NCBI GenBank assembly: GCA_038244815.1
Contig: JBBRTB010000032.1
Location: 1 to 43,009, forward strand
DNA length: 43,009 nt
Direction of reading: 5' to 3'
From: DASVHS01 sp038244815
GTDB taxonomy: Bacteria; Acidobacteriota; Thermoanaerobaculia; Gp7-AA8
This document shows, in pieces, positions 8,386-15,305 of the stretch. The notes under the pieces are model-generated. The model worked only from the letters and a program-made list of their open reading frames with translations. It did no database searches and was not told the DNA's origin. The position numbers were made by a program, and so were the translations under genes. Every line of letters starts with the position of its first letter. The first letter of the stretch is position 1.

Positions 8386-8525
8386 TTTCCGCTCGCTTCC
8401 GGCGGAACTCTCCTGATCATCCGCAGGATCGTATCGACCTCGCGTTCAATCAGGCAAGCACGATGAGTCCGCCGCGCCTTCGACGCGGACCGAAGCAGTC
8501 GCTTCAAGGATTCATTGGACGTCAA
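8382..8525 (-). CDS. Possible short ORF or gene remnant upstream of the epimerase
   Basis: A 47-codon frame with a TTG start and an Arg/Lys-rich product (contains RLLRSASKARRTHR and EREVDTILRMIRRV). Its stop overlaps the epimerase ATG (ATGA). The tight overlap favours real translation, but the start is poor and the product is not recognised. It lies between the epimerase and the island boundary at 8579, so it may be what remains of a gene cut by the insertion. Confidence 0.25.
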   Translation of the reverse strand: MTSNESLKRLLRSASKARRTHRACLIEREVDTILRMIRRVPPEASGK

Positions 8526-8578
8526 CGGCTATCGGCCAGCTCGTCGGCACCGTTGCTGCGCTTCAGCAAGCGCCCTGA

Positions 8579-8604
8579 ATTGGTGGAGCTGAACGGGATC
8601 GAAC
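8579..8604 (-). repeat. Direct repeat of the tRNA-Ala 3' end (distal att-like site)
   Basis: These 26 bases are identical to 15143-15168, which hold the T-arm 3' half, acceptor 3' strand and CCA of the intact tRNA-Ala, and lie in the same orientation. There is no complete tRNA here. A displaced tRNA 3' end in the same orientation is the usual scar of site-specific integration by a tyrosine recombinase. Confidence 0.75.
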
Positions 8605-8648
8605 TGACGACTCAGCGTTGACGACGGCCACGCCCGCAAGCAACACCG

Positions 8649-10304
8649 TCACTCCATCGCGATGATCGCGGCTCGTATCTGAGCGATATGCAGAACTTTG
8701 ATCACCGTGCCGGGGGTCAGTGGCGAATCCGTGTAACTCGGGGGAGTCGACCCTGCAGCGGTATACGCTTGCGCCAACGCCTGCCGCAAATCGTTGATGT
8801 GCTGACTGGCGATAACTGTAACCCCGATCGTGATCGTGCTGCCATACGAATACGGAGGAAGGCCGTGCGCGGAGCGAATGGCATCGATGCGGGTGCGCAA
8901 CTCGGTGACGTGCACTGCACGAACGATCGTCACGCCGGCAATCAGTGGGTCGTCCGTAAACGGCTGATAGCCGACGTTGATCGCGGCTGAGACCGTTTGA
9001 GCATCAACGGTTGTGCTGAGGTTGACCCCTTTCGCTTTCGGCCCGGTTGCCGTATACACGTCGATCGCTTTTCCGTTGCTCGTCGGCGACGTCGGCGAGG
9101 CGTAACTGCCATTCGTTCCCGAGAACGCCGCTACGATGCCGTTCGGGACGGTCCCTCCAGCCGTCGTGTTCTCCCCCAGGGAGTTGATCGTGAGGTTCGC
9201 GGTCACCGTCGACGTCGCGTTCAGCGGGATTGTCGGTGGGACTGCGCTCATCGTAAGCACGAGGTAGCGGGTCATCGTAAATGGCCCGGAAACGCCGTTC
9301 GGCGCGGCAGAACAACCTGCGCCCGCCAGGCCCGGTCCATCGTTGCATCCCCACCAGTTGTTGTCGCCGTTGATCGTGCCGGCCTGGTTGAAAATCGCGC
9401 CGCCCTGTACCGCCGTGTTGTTCGCGATCCGGTTGAGAGTCAGCAACGAAATGCCGGTCCCAAACGGCACCGCCAATCCGCCTCCCCGACCGGCCGGCGC
9501 GCTGTTGCTCGCCAGCGTGCTGTTGGTCATGGAGAGCGTGGAGGCGTTGCCGAGCAGATCGATGCCGCCACCATCGCCGCCCTCAGCGACGTTCGCTGTA
9601 ATGTCGGAGTTCGCAATCGTGAGAGCACATAGTGCGCAGACAATACCGCCGCCATTGTGCCCCGTGTTCGCCGACACGCTGCTGCCGGCGAGAGTGAGAT
9701 GAGCGAGGGTCGCCGTCGCGGAGGCCGCGTCGTAGGATCCGAACACGGCGATGCCGCCTCCGTCGTCACGAGTGCCCGAGTCGAGTGCAGTGCTGTTGCC
9801 CTTGACGGCACATCCGTTCAAAACCACGCTGGCACCACGAATATTGAGTCCCCCACCGGTGGAGAGGAAGCCGGACGACAGACCATTCTTGATCGTCAGG
9901 TTGTTGATGGTGACCGTGAAGTTCCCCGCTATATCGAAAACGCGATCGATGCCTGCCGCATCGACTGTCGAGCCATTGCCTTCGATCGTGAGCGCGTCTG
10001 TAACGTCGAGATCGCCGCTGCCGCCCACGAGGGCGCCCGCTGCGTCCGGCGGAGCGATCGTCAGCGTGTAGATCAATCCGCTGCCGAGAATGACCCTGTC
10101 GGCGCCGGCCGATGCGTTTGCGGCGATGATGGCCTCGCGAAGGGAACAGTCGGAGTTGCATGCGCCGTCGTTGGTGTCCGCGGTTTTTGTGACGACGAAG
10201 TCCGCACCCAGAGCCGAAGAGAAGCCACCGGCCGACGCAACGAGGAACGCGGTCAGTGCCCACGCCAGTGGGGCGACCATCGAACCGCGACTCCTGTTCC
10301 TCAT
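8649..10304 (-). CDS. Exported CSLREA/right-handed beta-helix surface protein
   Basis: About 551 residues. The N-terminus is a signal peptide: basic MRNRSRGS, a hydrophobic stretch and cleavage near ALGAD. It is followed by VVTKTADTNDGACNSDCSLR, the CSLREA domain, then about 250 residues of beta-helix repeats rich in N, G, S and T (ITANVAEGGDGGGIDLLGNA and similar). The C-terminal third has an Ig-like stretch and repeated short units such as VRAVHVTELRTRIDAIR and IKVLHIAQIRAAI, seen in acidobacterial exported proteins. The role is unknown; adhesion or a surface passenger is a guess. I chose the ATG at 10304 over the GTG at 10313 because GGTGAG lies just before it. It is the last gene of the minus-strand island block, 14 bases after the tail-collar gene. 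Confidence 0.8.
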   Translation of the reverse strand: MRNRSRGSMVAPLAWALTAFLVASAGGFSSALGADFVVTKTADTNDGACNSDCSLREAIIAANASAGADRVILGSGLIYTLTIAPPDAAGALVGGSGDLDVTDALTIEGNGSTVDAAGIDRVFDIAGNFTVTINNLTIKNGLSSGFLSTGGGLNIRGASVVLNGCAVKGNSTALDSGTRDDGGGIAVFGSYDAASATATLAHLTLAGSSVSANTGHNGGGIVCALCALTIANSDITANVAEGGDGGGIDLLGNASTLSMTNSTLASNSAPAGRGGGLAVPFGTGISLLTLNRIANNTAVQGGAIFNQAGTINGDNNWWGCNDGPGLAGAGCSAAPNGVSGPFTMTRYLVLTMSAVPPTIPLNATSTVTANLTINSLGENTTAGGTVPNGIVAAFSGTNGSYASPTSPTSNGKAIDVYTATGPKAKGVNLSTTVDAQTVSAAINVGYQPFTDDPLIAGVTIVRAVHVTELRTRIDAIRSAHGLPPYSYGSTITIGVTVIASQHINDLRQALAQAYTAAGSTPPSYTDSPLTPGTVIKVLHIAQIRAAIIAME

Positions 10305-10318
10305 GAATCTCACCAGGT

Positions 10319-10894
10319 TCAGTTGCGGCTCGGAAAAATCCCCGCGAGCGCGATGCAGAAGTTCAGAGTCAGATAAGGTTGAATGATGCCGAACGGCTGG
10401 CTTGCGCCAGCGGGGCTCGCGACCGGGGTTCCTGTAAGTGTCACTGCGCCCGCCCTCATCACAGCATCGGCTGCGAGGTTGCTGTATGTTGCTGTGACAC
10501 CGGCCGCTTCAACCGCCGGCACGTTGCCGACCGGCGTCTGCGAATTACCCGTCCCGTTTTTCACATTGGCCGTCGCGGCCAGGGACCCAAGCGTGATCGC
10601 GTGTGTGTGAGCTGGCATCTGGTTGACGGTCAGCGAAACGTTCTCGGCACCGCCCTCCTGACCGAGAAAGTAGGCTGATAATCCCGGCCCTTGACCCGAA
10701 TGGATCGCAACGCGGCTTCGAAGGTCGGGCAGTGCGAATGTGCTCACACCGTCGCCCCCGTACGTTGTCCCGAGCAGGGAAAAAAGGGCGGTGTTTTGTG
10801 AGATCGGCAGGATCTGACCGTTACAGAAAGCCCATCCACGCGGCGCGAAGTTGTAGGGAACGATGATGATCATTCCTAGAAATGGCGTTGACAT
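10319..10894 (-). CDS. Phage tail-collar domain protein (microcystin-dependent/MdpB-like)
   Basis: A 191-residue protein with the tail-collar signature at its N-terminus: PFLGMIIIVPYNFAPRGWAF, CNGQILPISQNTALFSLLGT, YGGDGVSTFALPDLRSRV. The middle has GGAENVSLTVNQMPAHTHAI and the end is IIQPYLTLNFCIALAGIFPS. The family takes its name from short phage tail fibre/collar proteins, but chromosomal copies outside prophages are common and their role is not established. The start at 10894 has a GGAGAA ribosome site. No other phage structural gene is present, so this is not part of a prophage. It follows a DUF6916-like gene and a modification-enzyme operon, so it is the likely substrate of those enzymes (inference). 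Confidence 0.88.
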   Translation of the reverse strand: MSTPFLGMIIIVPYNFAPRGWAFCNGQILPISQNTALFSLLGTTYGGDGVSTFALPDLRSRVAIHSGQGPGLSAYFLGQEGGAENVSLTVNQMPAHTHAITLGSLAATANVKNGTGNSQTPVGNVPAVEAAGVTATYSNLAADAVMRAGAVTLTGTPVASPAGASQPFGIIQPYLTLNFCIALAGIFPSRN

Positions 10895-10916
10895 GCGGTT
10901 GTTCTCCTACCCTGAT

Positions 10917-11369
10917 TCAGCCCGCCGCGGGGTTCTGTTTGTCTCGTCGATTCGTATGGCGGCTGAAACACGCCTCATAGACCGAGCGTCTATCACTTGG
11001 AATCCCGATCTTCACGATGAAGAGATGGAAGCTGCCGAGGGAGCGATGGGTGAATTCATACGTTCCATCCGAAAGCAGGTCCTGCGGCCTTGCGTGAAAG
11101 GTCAGAGAGAATTGCGCGACGTTCTTCGTGTTCGAGCGTTCGTCGACCTCGGCAAGCACCAGCTTCGTCGACCGCAGAGCACCCACGCGTACCGTGAAGG
11201 AATCCTTCAGGTAAGGAAGAAACTGCGAAGCGCTGGCGTCGGACAAATGCAGCGCATCCGATCGAAAAAGGTCGAGGGGGCTCCATCGCAGCATTTCAGC
11301 ACCGGCGCCACAAGCGCCGATCAATGCGACCGAGCAGGACTTCAGGAACGCTGCGCGAGAAATCTTCAA
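10917..11369 (-). CDS. DUF6916-like protein with N-terminal export or lipoprotein-type signal
   Basis: 150 residues from a TTG start nine bases after the sulfotransferase stop. The N-terminus (SRAAFLKSCSVALIGACGAG) resembles a Tat-like or lipoprotein signal, with a possible lipid-attachment Cys in LIGAC. The rest matches the small DUF6916 pattern: QFLPYLKDSFTVRVG, LVLAEVDERS, QFSLTFHARPQDLLSDGTYEF, HRSLGSFHLFIVKIG and YEACFSR. It is a clear homologue of the gene at 13183-13530, which has no signal. No function is known for the family. Its consistent company here (tail-collar protein, sulfotransferase, hydroxylase) points to a shared process. Family naming is from memory. Confidence 0.7.
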   Translation of the reverse strand: MKISRAAFLKSCSVALIGACGAGAEMLRWSPLDLFRSDALHLSDASASQFLPYLKDSFTVRVGALRSTKLVLAEVDERSNTKNVAQFSLTFHARPQDLLSDGTYEFTHRSLGSFHLFIVKIGIPSDRRSVYEACFSRHTNRRDKQNPAAG

Positions 11370-11378
11370 TCGATTTGA

Positions 11379-12380
11379 TCAGTCCGACTTATGAGTGAGC
11401 GGAAAGGATACCGCATTTCGGTTCCGAATTGACTCGAGATCTCGATAGAAAGGCCCGATATGGCGATCGGCCGCGGCGAAGGTTTCACGACTCGGCGCCG
11501 GCCGCGTTTTCACGTCCGTGGGGTCGTAAGGCAGCGACGGCGTTTTGGCATCGAACTCCGTTACGCGGCGCAGACGCTCGCGGATCTCCTCGGTCGCGCT
11601 CAGGCCGCACCATTCCAGCAATCTGCGTTCTGCGGCCGCGGGGAGATCCGAGTAATTGAGGAGCGACAGCTCCCCGCGTCTCGCGTGCGCGACCGCCGCC
11701 TCATAAACGAGTCGCAACACGCGCGCGCAGTACTCCTCGCGGCTCAGCTGCAGCGCAGCGGGCAGGTCGAGTCCCATCAAAGCCGGATCGACCTGGCCAG
11801 GAATCATGTGGACTCCCGGCATCCGCATCTGTGACGCGATCACCTCGGCCGGCTCGCGATAGAGAAAGACGAGCGGAACATCCGGAAACGCTCGCCGGAT
11901 GAGCGGCAGGGCGATCACGTGCCACGCATCGAATTTCACGAACAAGTGGCGTTCGTCTCCGCGCCGCGGCTGTCCGAGAACGGAGAGAACCACGCGCAGC
12001 CACTCGACGCGTTCCGATTCCGGCGCCGTCGCCCGAAGAACCTCATCGATCGGCGGAGCCTCCGAGACGACGACGGTTCGGGGCAGCGCCGCGGCCAGTT
12101 GCGAAAACAGCGTCGAACCGCAACGAGACGTGTGAAAGATGAATGCCGTTGGAGCGAGGCCGGGTGCCGCGGCGCTCCATGCCCTCATCGCCTCAATCGT
12201 CGTCTCCCGGGCGAACAGTTGATTGAACGGCTTCGCCAGACACTGACGCACCGTATCTTCGAAAAATGGTTCGGCGAACGTCCTCTCGCCGAGGTAACAC
12301 CATTGGACGGAGGGCGGCAGTTGGTTCAACCGGACCCGGAATGGGATCCACCCGGCGAGACTGGCCTCCGCGGCGATCAT
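11379..12380 (-). CDS. Sulfotransferase family protein
   Basis: 333 residues. The PAPS 5'-phosphosulfate loop is seen in FIFHTSRCGSTLFSQL at about residue 82. The 3'-phosphate site is seen in PLVFLYREPAEVIASQMR at about 175, in the expected P-loop-like sulfotransferase layout. Substrate loops are not diagnostic, so the acceptor (protein, glycan, small molecule) is open. I chose the ATG at 12380 because it overlaps the stop of the hydroxylase gene by ATGA and has GGGAG nine bases upstream; a GTG at 12395 would add five residues. It sits in the middle of the overlapping operon that ends in the tail-collar gene, so a secreted collar or DUF6916-like protein is a possible acceptor (inference). Confidence 0.85.
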   Translation of the reverse strand: MIAAEASLAGWIPFRVRLNQLPPSVQWCYLGERTFAEPFFEDTVRQCLAKPFNQLFARETTIEAMRAWSAAAPGLAPTAFIFHTSRCGSTLFSQLAAALPRTVVVSEAPPIDEVLRATAPESERVEWLRVVLSVLGQPRRGDERHLFVKFDAWHVIALPLIRRAFPDVPLVFLYREPAEVIASQMRMPGVHMIPGQVDPALMGLDLPAALQLSREEYCARVLRLVYEAAVAHARRGELSLLNYSDLPAAAERRLLEWCGLSATEEIRERLRRVTEFDAKTPSLPYDPTDVKTRPAPSRETFAAADRHIGPFYRDLESIRNRNAVSFPLTHKSD

Positions 12381-13186
12381 GCCGAAGTCTCCCACCAGTG
12401 CCGCTGCGTCTCCCTCATCGCCAGCTCGATCTCGTCCCGCGTCGTGCGGCAGCCCGCCTGCACTGCGAGTTGAAACGCCAGCGAAATGAATGCAGCGTAA
12501 TCTTCGATCTCAAGCAAGCGCTTCTGCATCGCTTCGTCGCGAAGAACGAGCGCGCGGAAGCGGTCGAGCTCGGACAACGAGGCGCGGGCCTTCGCGCTCC
12601 TCGGTGTCGCCGCTGGAGTCCGGTCCGCTGCGAGAAGGAGCTCCTCGAGCCAGGGATTGATGATCGCATCGATGACGAGATGGACCCGATCCGTATTTCC
12701 ACGGTTGGCGACGGAATGCGTGTCGCTGAGACGCAGGTACCAGCATTCTCCTTCGGCCATCACGACCGGTTCCCCGTTGAGGCGGAAGTCGACATCCGGA
12801 TTCGTCCGGATCGGAATGTGGATCCGTACCGTCCCGTAGCGCGGTTCCAGATCGTGGTCGGAGTGCGGCCTGATGAATGATCCGGGCGTCAACTTCAGAA
12901 GCCTGACCGCCTGCAGCGGGCACCGAAATTCGTCAAGGACCCTCTGAAAGTACGGGCATGGCGAGAGCAAGGGCGTGTTGGTGAAGACATCGCAGGAGGG
13001 GTCTGAGTAAATCGTCTGGACCGGGTGCTGAGCGTCAGCGGGTGCGCGCAGCGGAAGGACGCTCCAGACGCCCTCGTAGTTTTCTTTGACGAAGTGCGCG
13101 ATCCAGGCATCGTCGGCGAGATTGCGGAGGTCACGGCGCATCGCTTCGGCGTCGAATCGAAGGGAGAGCCTCAAACGGTCGTTCAT
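12377..13186 (-). CDS. Aspartyl/asparaginyl beta-hydroxylase-like Fe(II)/2-oxoglutarate oxygenase
   Basis: 269 residues with the AspH-type cupin core: LLKLTPGSFIRPHSDHD (His108), YGTVRIHIPIRTNPDVDF, EGECWYLRLSDTHSVANRG (His157) and RVHLVIDA with a likely 2-oxoglutarate-binding Arg167. His108 and His157 fit the two Fe ligands known in AspH enzymes (alignment by eye). Such enzymes hydroxylate Asp/Asn side chains in proteins, or amino-acid residues of peptides. The ATG overlaps the upstream DUF6916-like stop by ATGA, and its own stop overlaps the sulfotransferase start by ATGA, so the three are translationally coupled. Pairing with a sulfotransferase suggests hydroxylation followed by sulfation of a common target (inference). 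Confidence 0.85.
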   Translation of the reverse strand: MNDRLRLSLRFDAEAMRRDLRNLADDAWIAHFVKENYEGVWSVLPLRAPADAQHPVQTIYSDPSCDVFTNTPLLSPCPYFQRVLDEFRCPLQAVRLLKLTPGSFIRPHSDHDLEPRYGTVRIHIPIRTNPDVDFRLNGEPVVMAEGECWYLRLSDTHSVANRGNTDRVHLVIDAIINPWLEELLLAADRTPAATPRSAKARASLSELDRFRALVLRDEAMQKRLLEIEDYAAFISLAFQLAVQAGCRTTRDEIELAMRETQRHWWETSA

Positions 13187-13530
13187 TGGGCGCGCGACGG
13201 CACGAACCGGCTGAACGATGCCTGATAGACCAGTCGCTCGGAAGTCGACTCGATGATGGGAACGATGAACATCGCCATTGTTCCGAGAGAGTCGTGATCA
13301 AACGTGTAGGTTCCCTGCGGCAACGGGAGATCGACAGGTCCGTGAAAAAAAAGGGAGAACTGCTCGAGGTTTCCGCGAGCAGGACCGTCGACGACTTCGG
13401 CGAGTCGCAGAGAAATCGGAGGGCCGTCGTGAGCGAGTCGAAAGCTCGTGTCGAGTTGGGCGCGGAATGTCGCGGCGTCGACGTGAGCGGCGCCAAACGA
13501 CTGGCCGGTCCCCGCCTCTCGTTCACTCAT
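13183..13530 (-). CDS. DUF6916-like small protein
   Basis: 115 residues without signal peptide. The body has FRAQLDTSFRLAHDG, ISLRLAEVVDG, LEQFSLFFHGPVDLPLPQGT, HDSLGTMAMFIVPI and YQASFSRF, the same framework as the exported protein at 10917-11369. The shared pattern is a QFSL-F-h-GP-(L)-LpqGTY core, then H-x2-LG-x3-(L/M)-FIVP and a terminal YxAxFsR. It overlaps the GNAT gene by eight bases and the hydroxylase by four. Two diverged copies in one operon, one exported and one not, suggest distinct roles such as a substrate and a chaperone or adaptor (inference). Confidence 0.7.
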   Translation of the reverse strand: MSEREAGTGQSFGAAHVDAATFRAQLDTSFRLAHDGPPISLRLAEVVDGPARGNLEQFSLFFHGPVDLPLPQGTYTFDHDSLGTMAMFIVPIIESTSERLVYQASFSRFVPSRAQ

Positions 13531-14005
13531 TGCCGTTGTACCGCCATTCCATCAGTGTGTGGACGTCGTCCTCGCTCATCACCCGGAACCCCAGACGGAT
13601 ATATAGAGCAGCCGCTCGGACGTTCGCGCGCTGGACGCTGATGACGAATGGCCTGCCGCCGGCGGCGGCTTCATCCTTCAGCGTCTGAATCACGATCCTG
13701 CCAATGCCCTGACTTCTCTCCTCGTTGACGATGGCGATATCGACACCGTGCAGTGCGTCACCGCTTCTGTCCACGACGACCCATCCGACACTCTTGCCGT
13801 TGCGAACGATGAGCCGCCACTCCGCAGCTGGAAATTGCTCGCAATATCCACGTCGCCGCGCCTCAAACTGAATTCTGAGAATCGATTCGCGAAGCTGACG
13901 ATCCCATCCCTGCATTCCGAGCTCGTCCGACCGAACGCTCGAGAAGAGGGCAAAGAGGGTCGGGTTGGAGCGGGCATCAATATTCTCGTACGTCACTGTG
14001 TCCAT
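13523..14005 (-). CDS. GNAT-family N-acetyltransferase
   Basis: About 160 residues from the ATG at 14005; an in-frame ATG at 14065 would give 180. The acetyl-CoA-binding motif A is visible in VDIAIVNEERSQGIGRIVIQ (Q-G-I-G). It is followed by the typical beta5-alpha4 end: PFVISVQRANVRAAALYIRL, GFRVMSEDD, then MEWRYNG. The substrate is unknown. It is the first gene of the overlapping operon (GNAT, DUF6916-like, hydroxylase, sulfotransferase, DUF6916-like, tail-collar). Neither start has a strong ribosome site; the shorter one begins closer to the usual start of the GNAT fold. Confidence 0.82.
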   Translation of the reverse strand: MDTVTYENIDARSNPTLFALFSSVRSDELGMQGWDRQLRESILRIQFEARRRGYCEQFPAAEWRLIVRNGKSVGWVVVDRSGDALHGVDIAIVNEERSQGIGRIVIQTLKDEAAAGGRPFVISVQRANVRAAALYIRLGFRVMSEDDVHTLMEWRYNGNE

Positions 14006-14065
14006 CGGTTCTCGCGGGAAACCGCGATTGTATCGCGCCGGGTTCGCAGGGAAAGGGATCGACAT

Positions 14066-14458
14066 CCCGCGGGGCGCGAAGGTGATCCCGCAATGAAGGT
14101 TTTCCTGCTCTCTGTATTCTCCGCAGTGACTCGTGGCTTATCACCTCGTCGCAGTGCGGAGCCACTCGTGGGGCATCGATCGCAAATCGATCACGGTGCA
14201 TGACCTTCCGCCGGTCGCGATCGTCGACAAGCTGGCTCGCGACCACCACGAACTCACCAGGCGTGACCATCGATCCGTCGCCCGCAGCGGAGCGCGCGAA
14301 GGTCGCGTCGCGCACGCGGAAGCGTGTATTGATCGTCGCCGAATCCGCGTTGAAGAATGCTGAGTCGCCCTGAGCATCGGAGCGATAACTCATCGGATAG
14401 AGGCGGTGTCTCGCCGGCGACTGCTCAGCCTTTTGGAAGGTGACAAACTCCGCGGATC
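14066..14458. other. Gene-poor stretch upstream of the island operon
   Basis: Several frames are open on both strands but none shows a recognisable domain, convincing start or ribosome site. A minus-strand frame runs through it (contains MVTPGEFVVVASQLVDDRD) but continues as an antisense shadow into neighbouring sequence. It may hold the operon promoter and further debris; I cannot identify either. Confidence 0.4.
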
Positions 14459-14776
14459 GTGCGAATCGGAGCCGCAATACTGATCGCGCTCGCCATCGCG
14501 ATGGCTGCGCTCGCAGCGCCGACGAACCTCGTTCAGAACGGCAGCTTCGAGACGAACGGCGGACCCAACTCGAACCTTCCGCATGGTTGGACGATTGTCG
14601 ATGAACAGAGCGGAAGCGGGACGTGGCTGGCCCAGTCCGGAAAGACCGGTCCGGTGACACCCGACCTGAACTGCGGCACGGCGGACGTCGAGCCACCACT
14701 CGACGGCGCATTCGCCGCGATGTCGACGCAATCATCGCAGGGCTCACATGTGCTGTATCAGGACGTCGCGATTCCC
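14459..14776 (+). pseudogene. 5' fragment of an exported protein (NLVQNGSFE-type) fused to unrelated sequence
   Basis: From a GTG start the frame gives a signal peptide (MRIGAAILIALAIAMAALAA) and then NLVQNGSFETNGG, LPHGWTIVDEQSGSG, LDGAFAAMSTQSSQG and HVLYQDVAIP. This is the start of a secreted carbohydrate-binding-like (DUF642-type) protein. After about residue 105 the similarity ends abruptly and another frame shows part of a nucleotidyltransferase-like protein. The rest of the exported protein is missing, so this is a deletion or fusion remnant. Confidence 0.55.
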
Positions 14777-15023
14777 AGATCGAGCGGCGCCGCGCGATCG
14801 ACATCGGCGGCGCCCGTCTTTACTTCTATGCACCGGAGGATCTCATCGTTCGAAAAAGTTGATGTGGTTCCGGCCCGGCGCAGAATCTTCCGAGCGTCAA
14901 TGCCGCAATGTTCTCGGGATTCTCAAGTCGGACCGGAACCTCGACCTGGATCTGCTGCGCGACGCGGCGCGTGATGGCGGAGTGCGTGATCTGCTCGACC
15001 GAGCGTTAGAAGCGGCGCGGTAG
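14773..15023 (+). pseudogene. Frameshifted 3' fragment of a nucleotidyltransferase-like (DUF6036-type) protein
   Basis: One frame reads IERRRAIDIGGARLYFYAPE, then DLIVRK and a stop. The next frame continues LMWFRPGAESSERQCRNVLG, ILKSDRNLDLDLLRDAARDG and ends DLLDRALEAAR. Together these match the C-terminal half of small minimal nucleotidyltransferase-like proteins (EDLI-x-K-L-x-W-(Y/F)-R ... SERQ-x-(R/D)-(N/D)VLGIL). The break lies in a run of five A near 14855 (-1 shift). The N-terminal catalytic half is absent and replaced by the exported-protein fragment. Confidence 0.6.
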
Positions 15024-15094
15024 AGCATCTGCCGATGACACGAAACGGCACCTCGAGACTCACGTTCCGCGCGGAGGCCGTCGAGCAAATAAAC

Positions 15095-15120
15095 AAAGGC
15101 AGAAAAGCATTTCTGCCTTT
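15095..15120 (-). terminator. Intrinsic terminator of the tRNA-Ala gene
   Basis: A perfect 11-bp inverted repeat (AAAGGCAGAAA and TTTCTGCCTTT, 4-nt loop). On the minus strand it is followed by GTTTATTT, and it begins 25 bases after the tRNA 3' end. Partial copies of TTTCTGCCTT lie between it and the tRNA. Confidence 0.65.
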
Positions 15121-15142
15121 CTGCCTTCTGATTTCTGCCTTG

Positions 15143-15168
15143 ATTGGTGGAGCTGAACGGGATCGAAC
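15143..15168 (-). repeat. Direct repeat in the tRNA-Ala 3' end (proximal att-like site)
   Basis: Identical over 26 bases to 8579-8604 and in the same orientation. It covers the 3' half of the T-arm, the acceptor 3' strand, the CCA and two flanking bases of the intact tRNA. Confidence 0.75.
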
Positions 15169-15220
15169 CGATGACCTCCTGAGTGCGATTCAGGCGCTCT
15201 CCCAACTGAGCTACAGCCCC
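15145..15220 (-). tRNA. tRNA-Ala (anticodon CGC)
   Basis: 76 bases with the CCA encoded. The acceptor stem (GGGGCTG with CAGCTCC) contains the G3-U70 wobble pair that marks alanine tRNAs. The D-arm (TAGCTCAGTTGGGAGAGC), the anticodon stem CCTGA/TCAGG enclosing ATCGCAC (anticodon CGC, reading GCG) and the GGTTCGATCC T-loop are all intact. The gene serves as the insertion site of the island on its 3' side, which restored the full tRNA sequence. Confidence 0.96.
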
Positions 15221-15290
15221 ACAAAGTCCTTGGGAAGGTAGTGCCGCTAACGGCACACCCGGGATGAAGATTCCCCCGCCGGCGGCGCGG

Positions 15291-15296
15291 ATTATA
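15291..15296 (-). promoter_or_regulatory. Possible -10 box of the tRNA-Ala promoter
   Basis: A perfect TATAAT on the minus strand about 70 bases upstream of the tRNA 5' end, between the HD gene stop and the tRNA. No good -35 is seen at 16-18 bases. A small inverted repeat (GTGCCG/CGGCAC, 15241-15256) lies between it and the tRNA. Confidence 0.35.
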
Positions 15297-15305
15297 GCAG
15301 CGCGG

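Larger units (their letters stand above)
8579..15168. mobile_element. Probable genomic island integrated at tRNA-Ala(CGC), about 6.6 kb
   Basis: The segment is bounded by a perfect 26-bp direct repeat of the tRNA-Ala 3' end, with the intact tRNA at 15145-15220. Seen on the minus strand, the island lies directly downstream of the tRNA 3' end, the classic orientation. It carries a beta-helix surface protein and a tail-collar/DUF6916/sulfotransferase/hydroxylase/GNAT operon. The tRNA-proximal 1.1 kb holds only remnants (pseudogenes at 14459-15023), where an integrase would normally sit. No integrase is visible, so the element is either decayed or was mobilised in trans. Confidence 0.65.

Noticed and set aside
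10319..10894. Tail-collar gene as evidence of a prophage
   Set aside because: No capsid, portal, terminase, tail-tube, lysis or integrase genes nearby; chromosomal stand-alone copies are common.
13977..14804. 275-codon minus-strand open frame covering the island debris
   Set aside because: Arg/Ser-rich, no domain, spans both pseudogene fragments on the opposite strand; kept only as an unexplained region.
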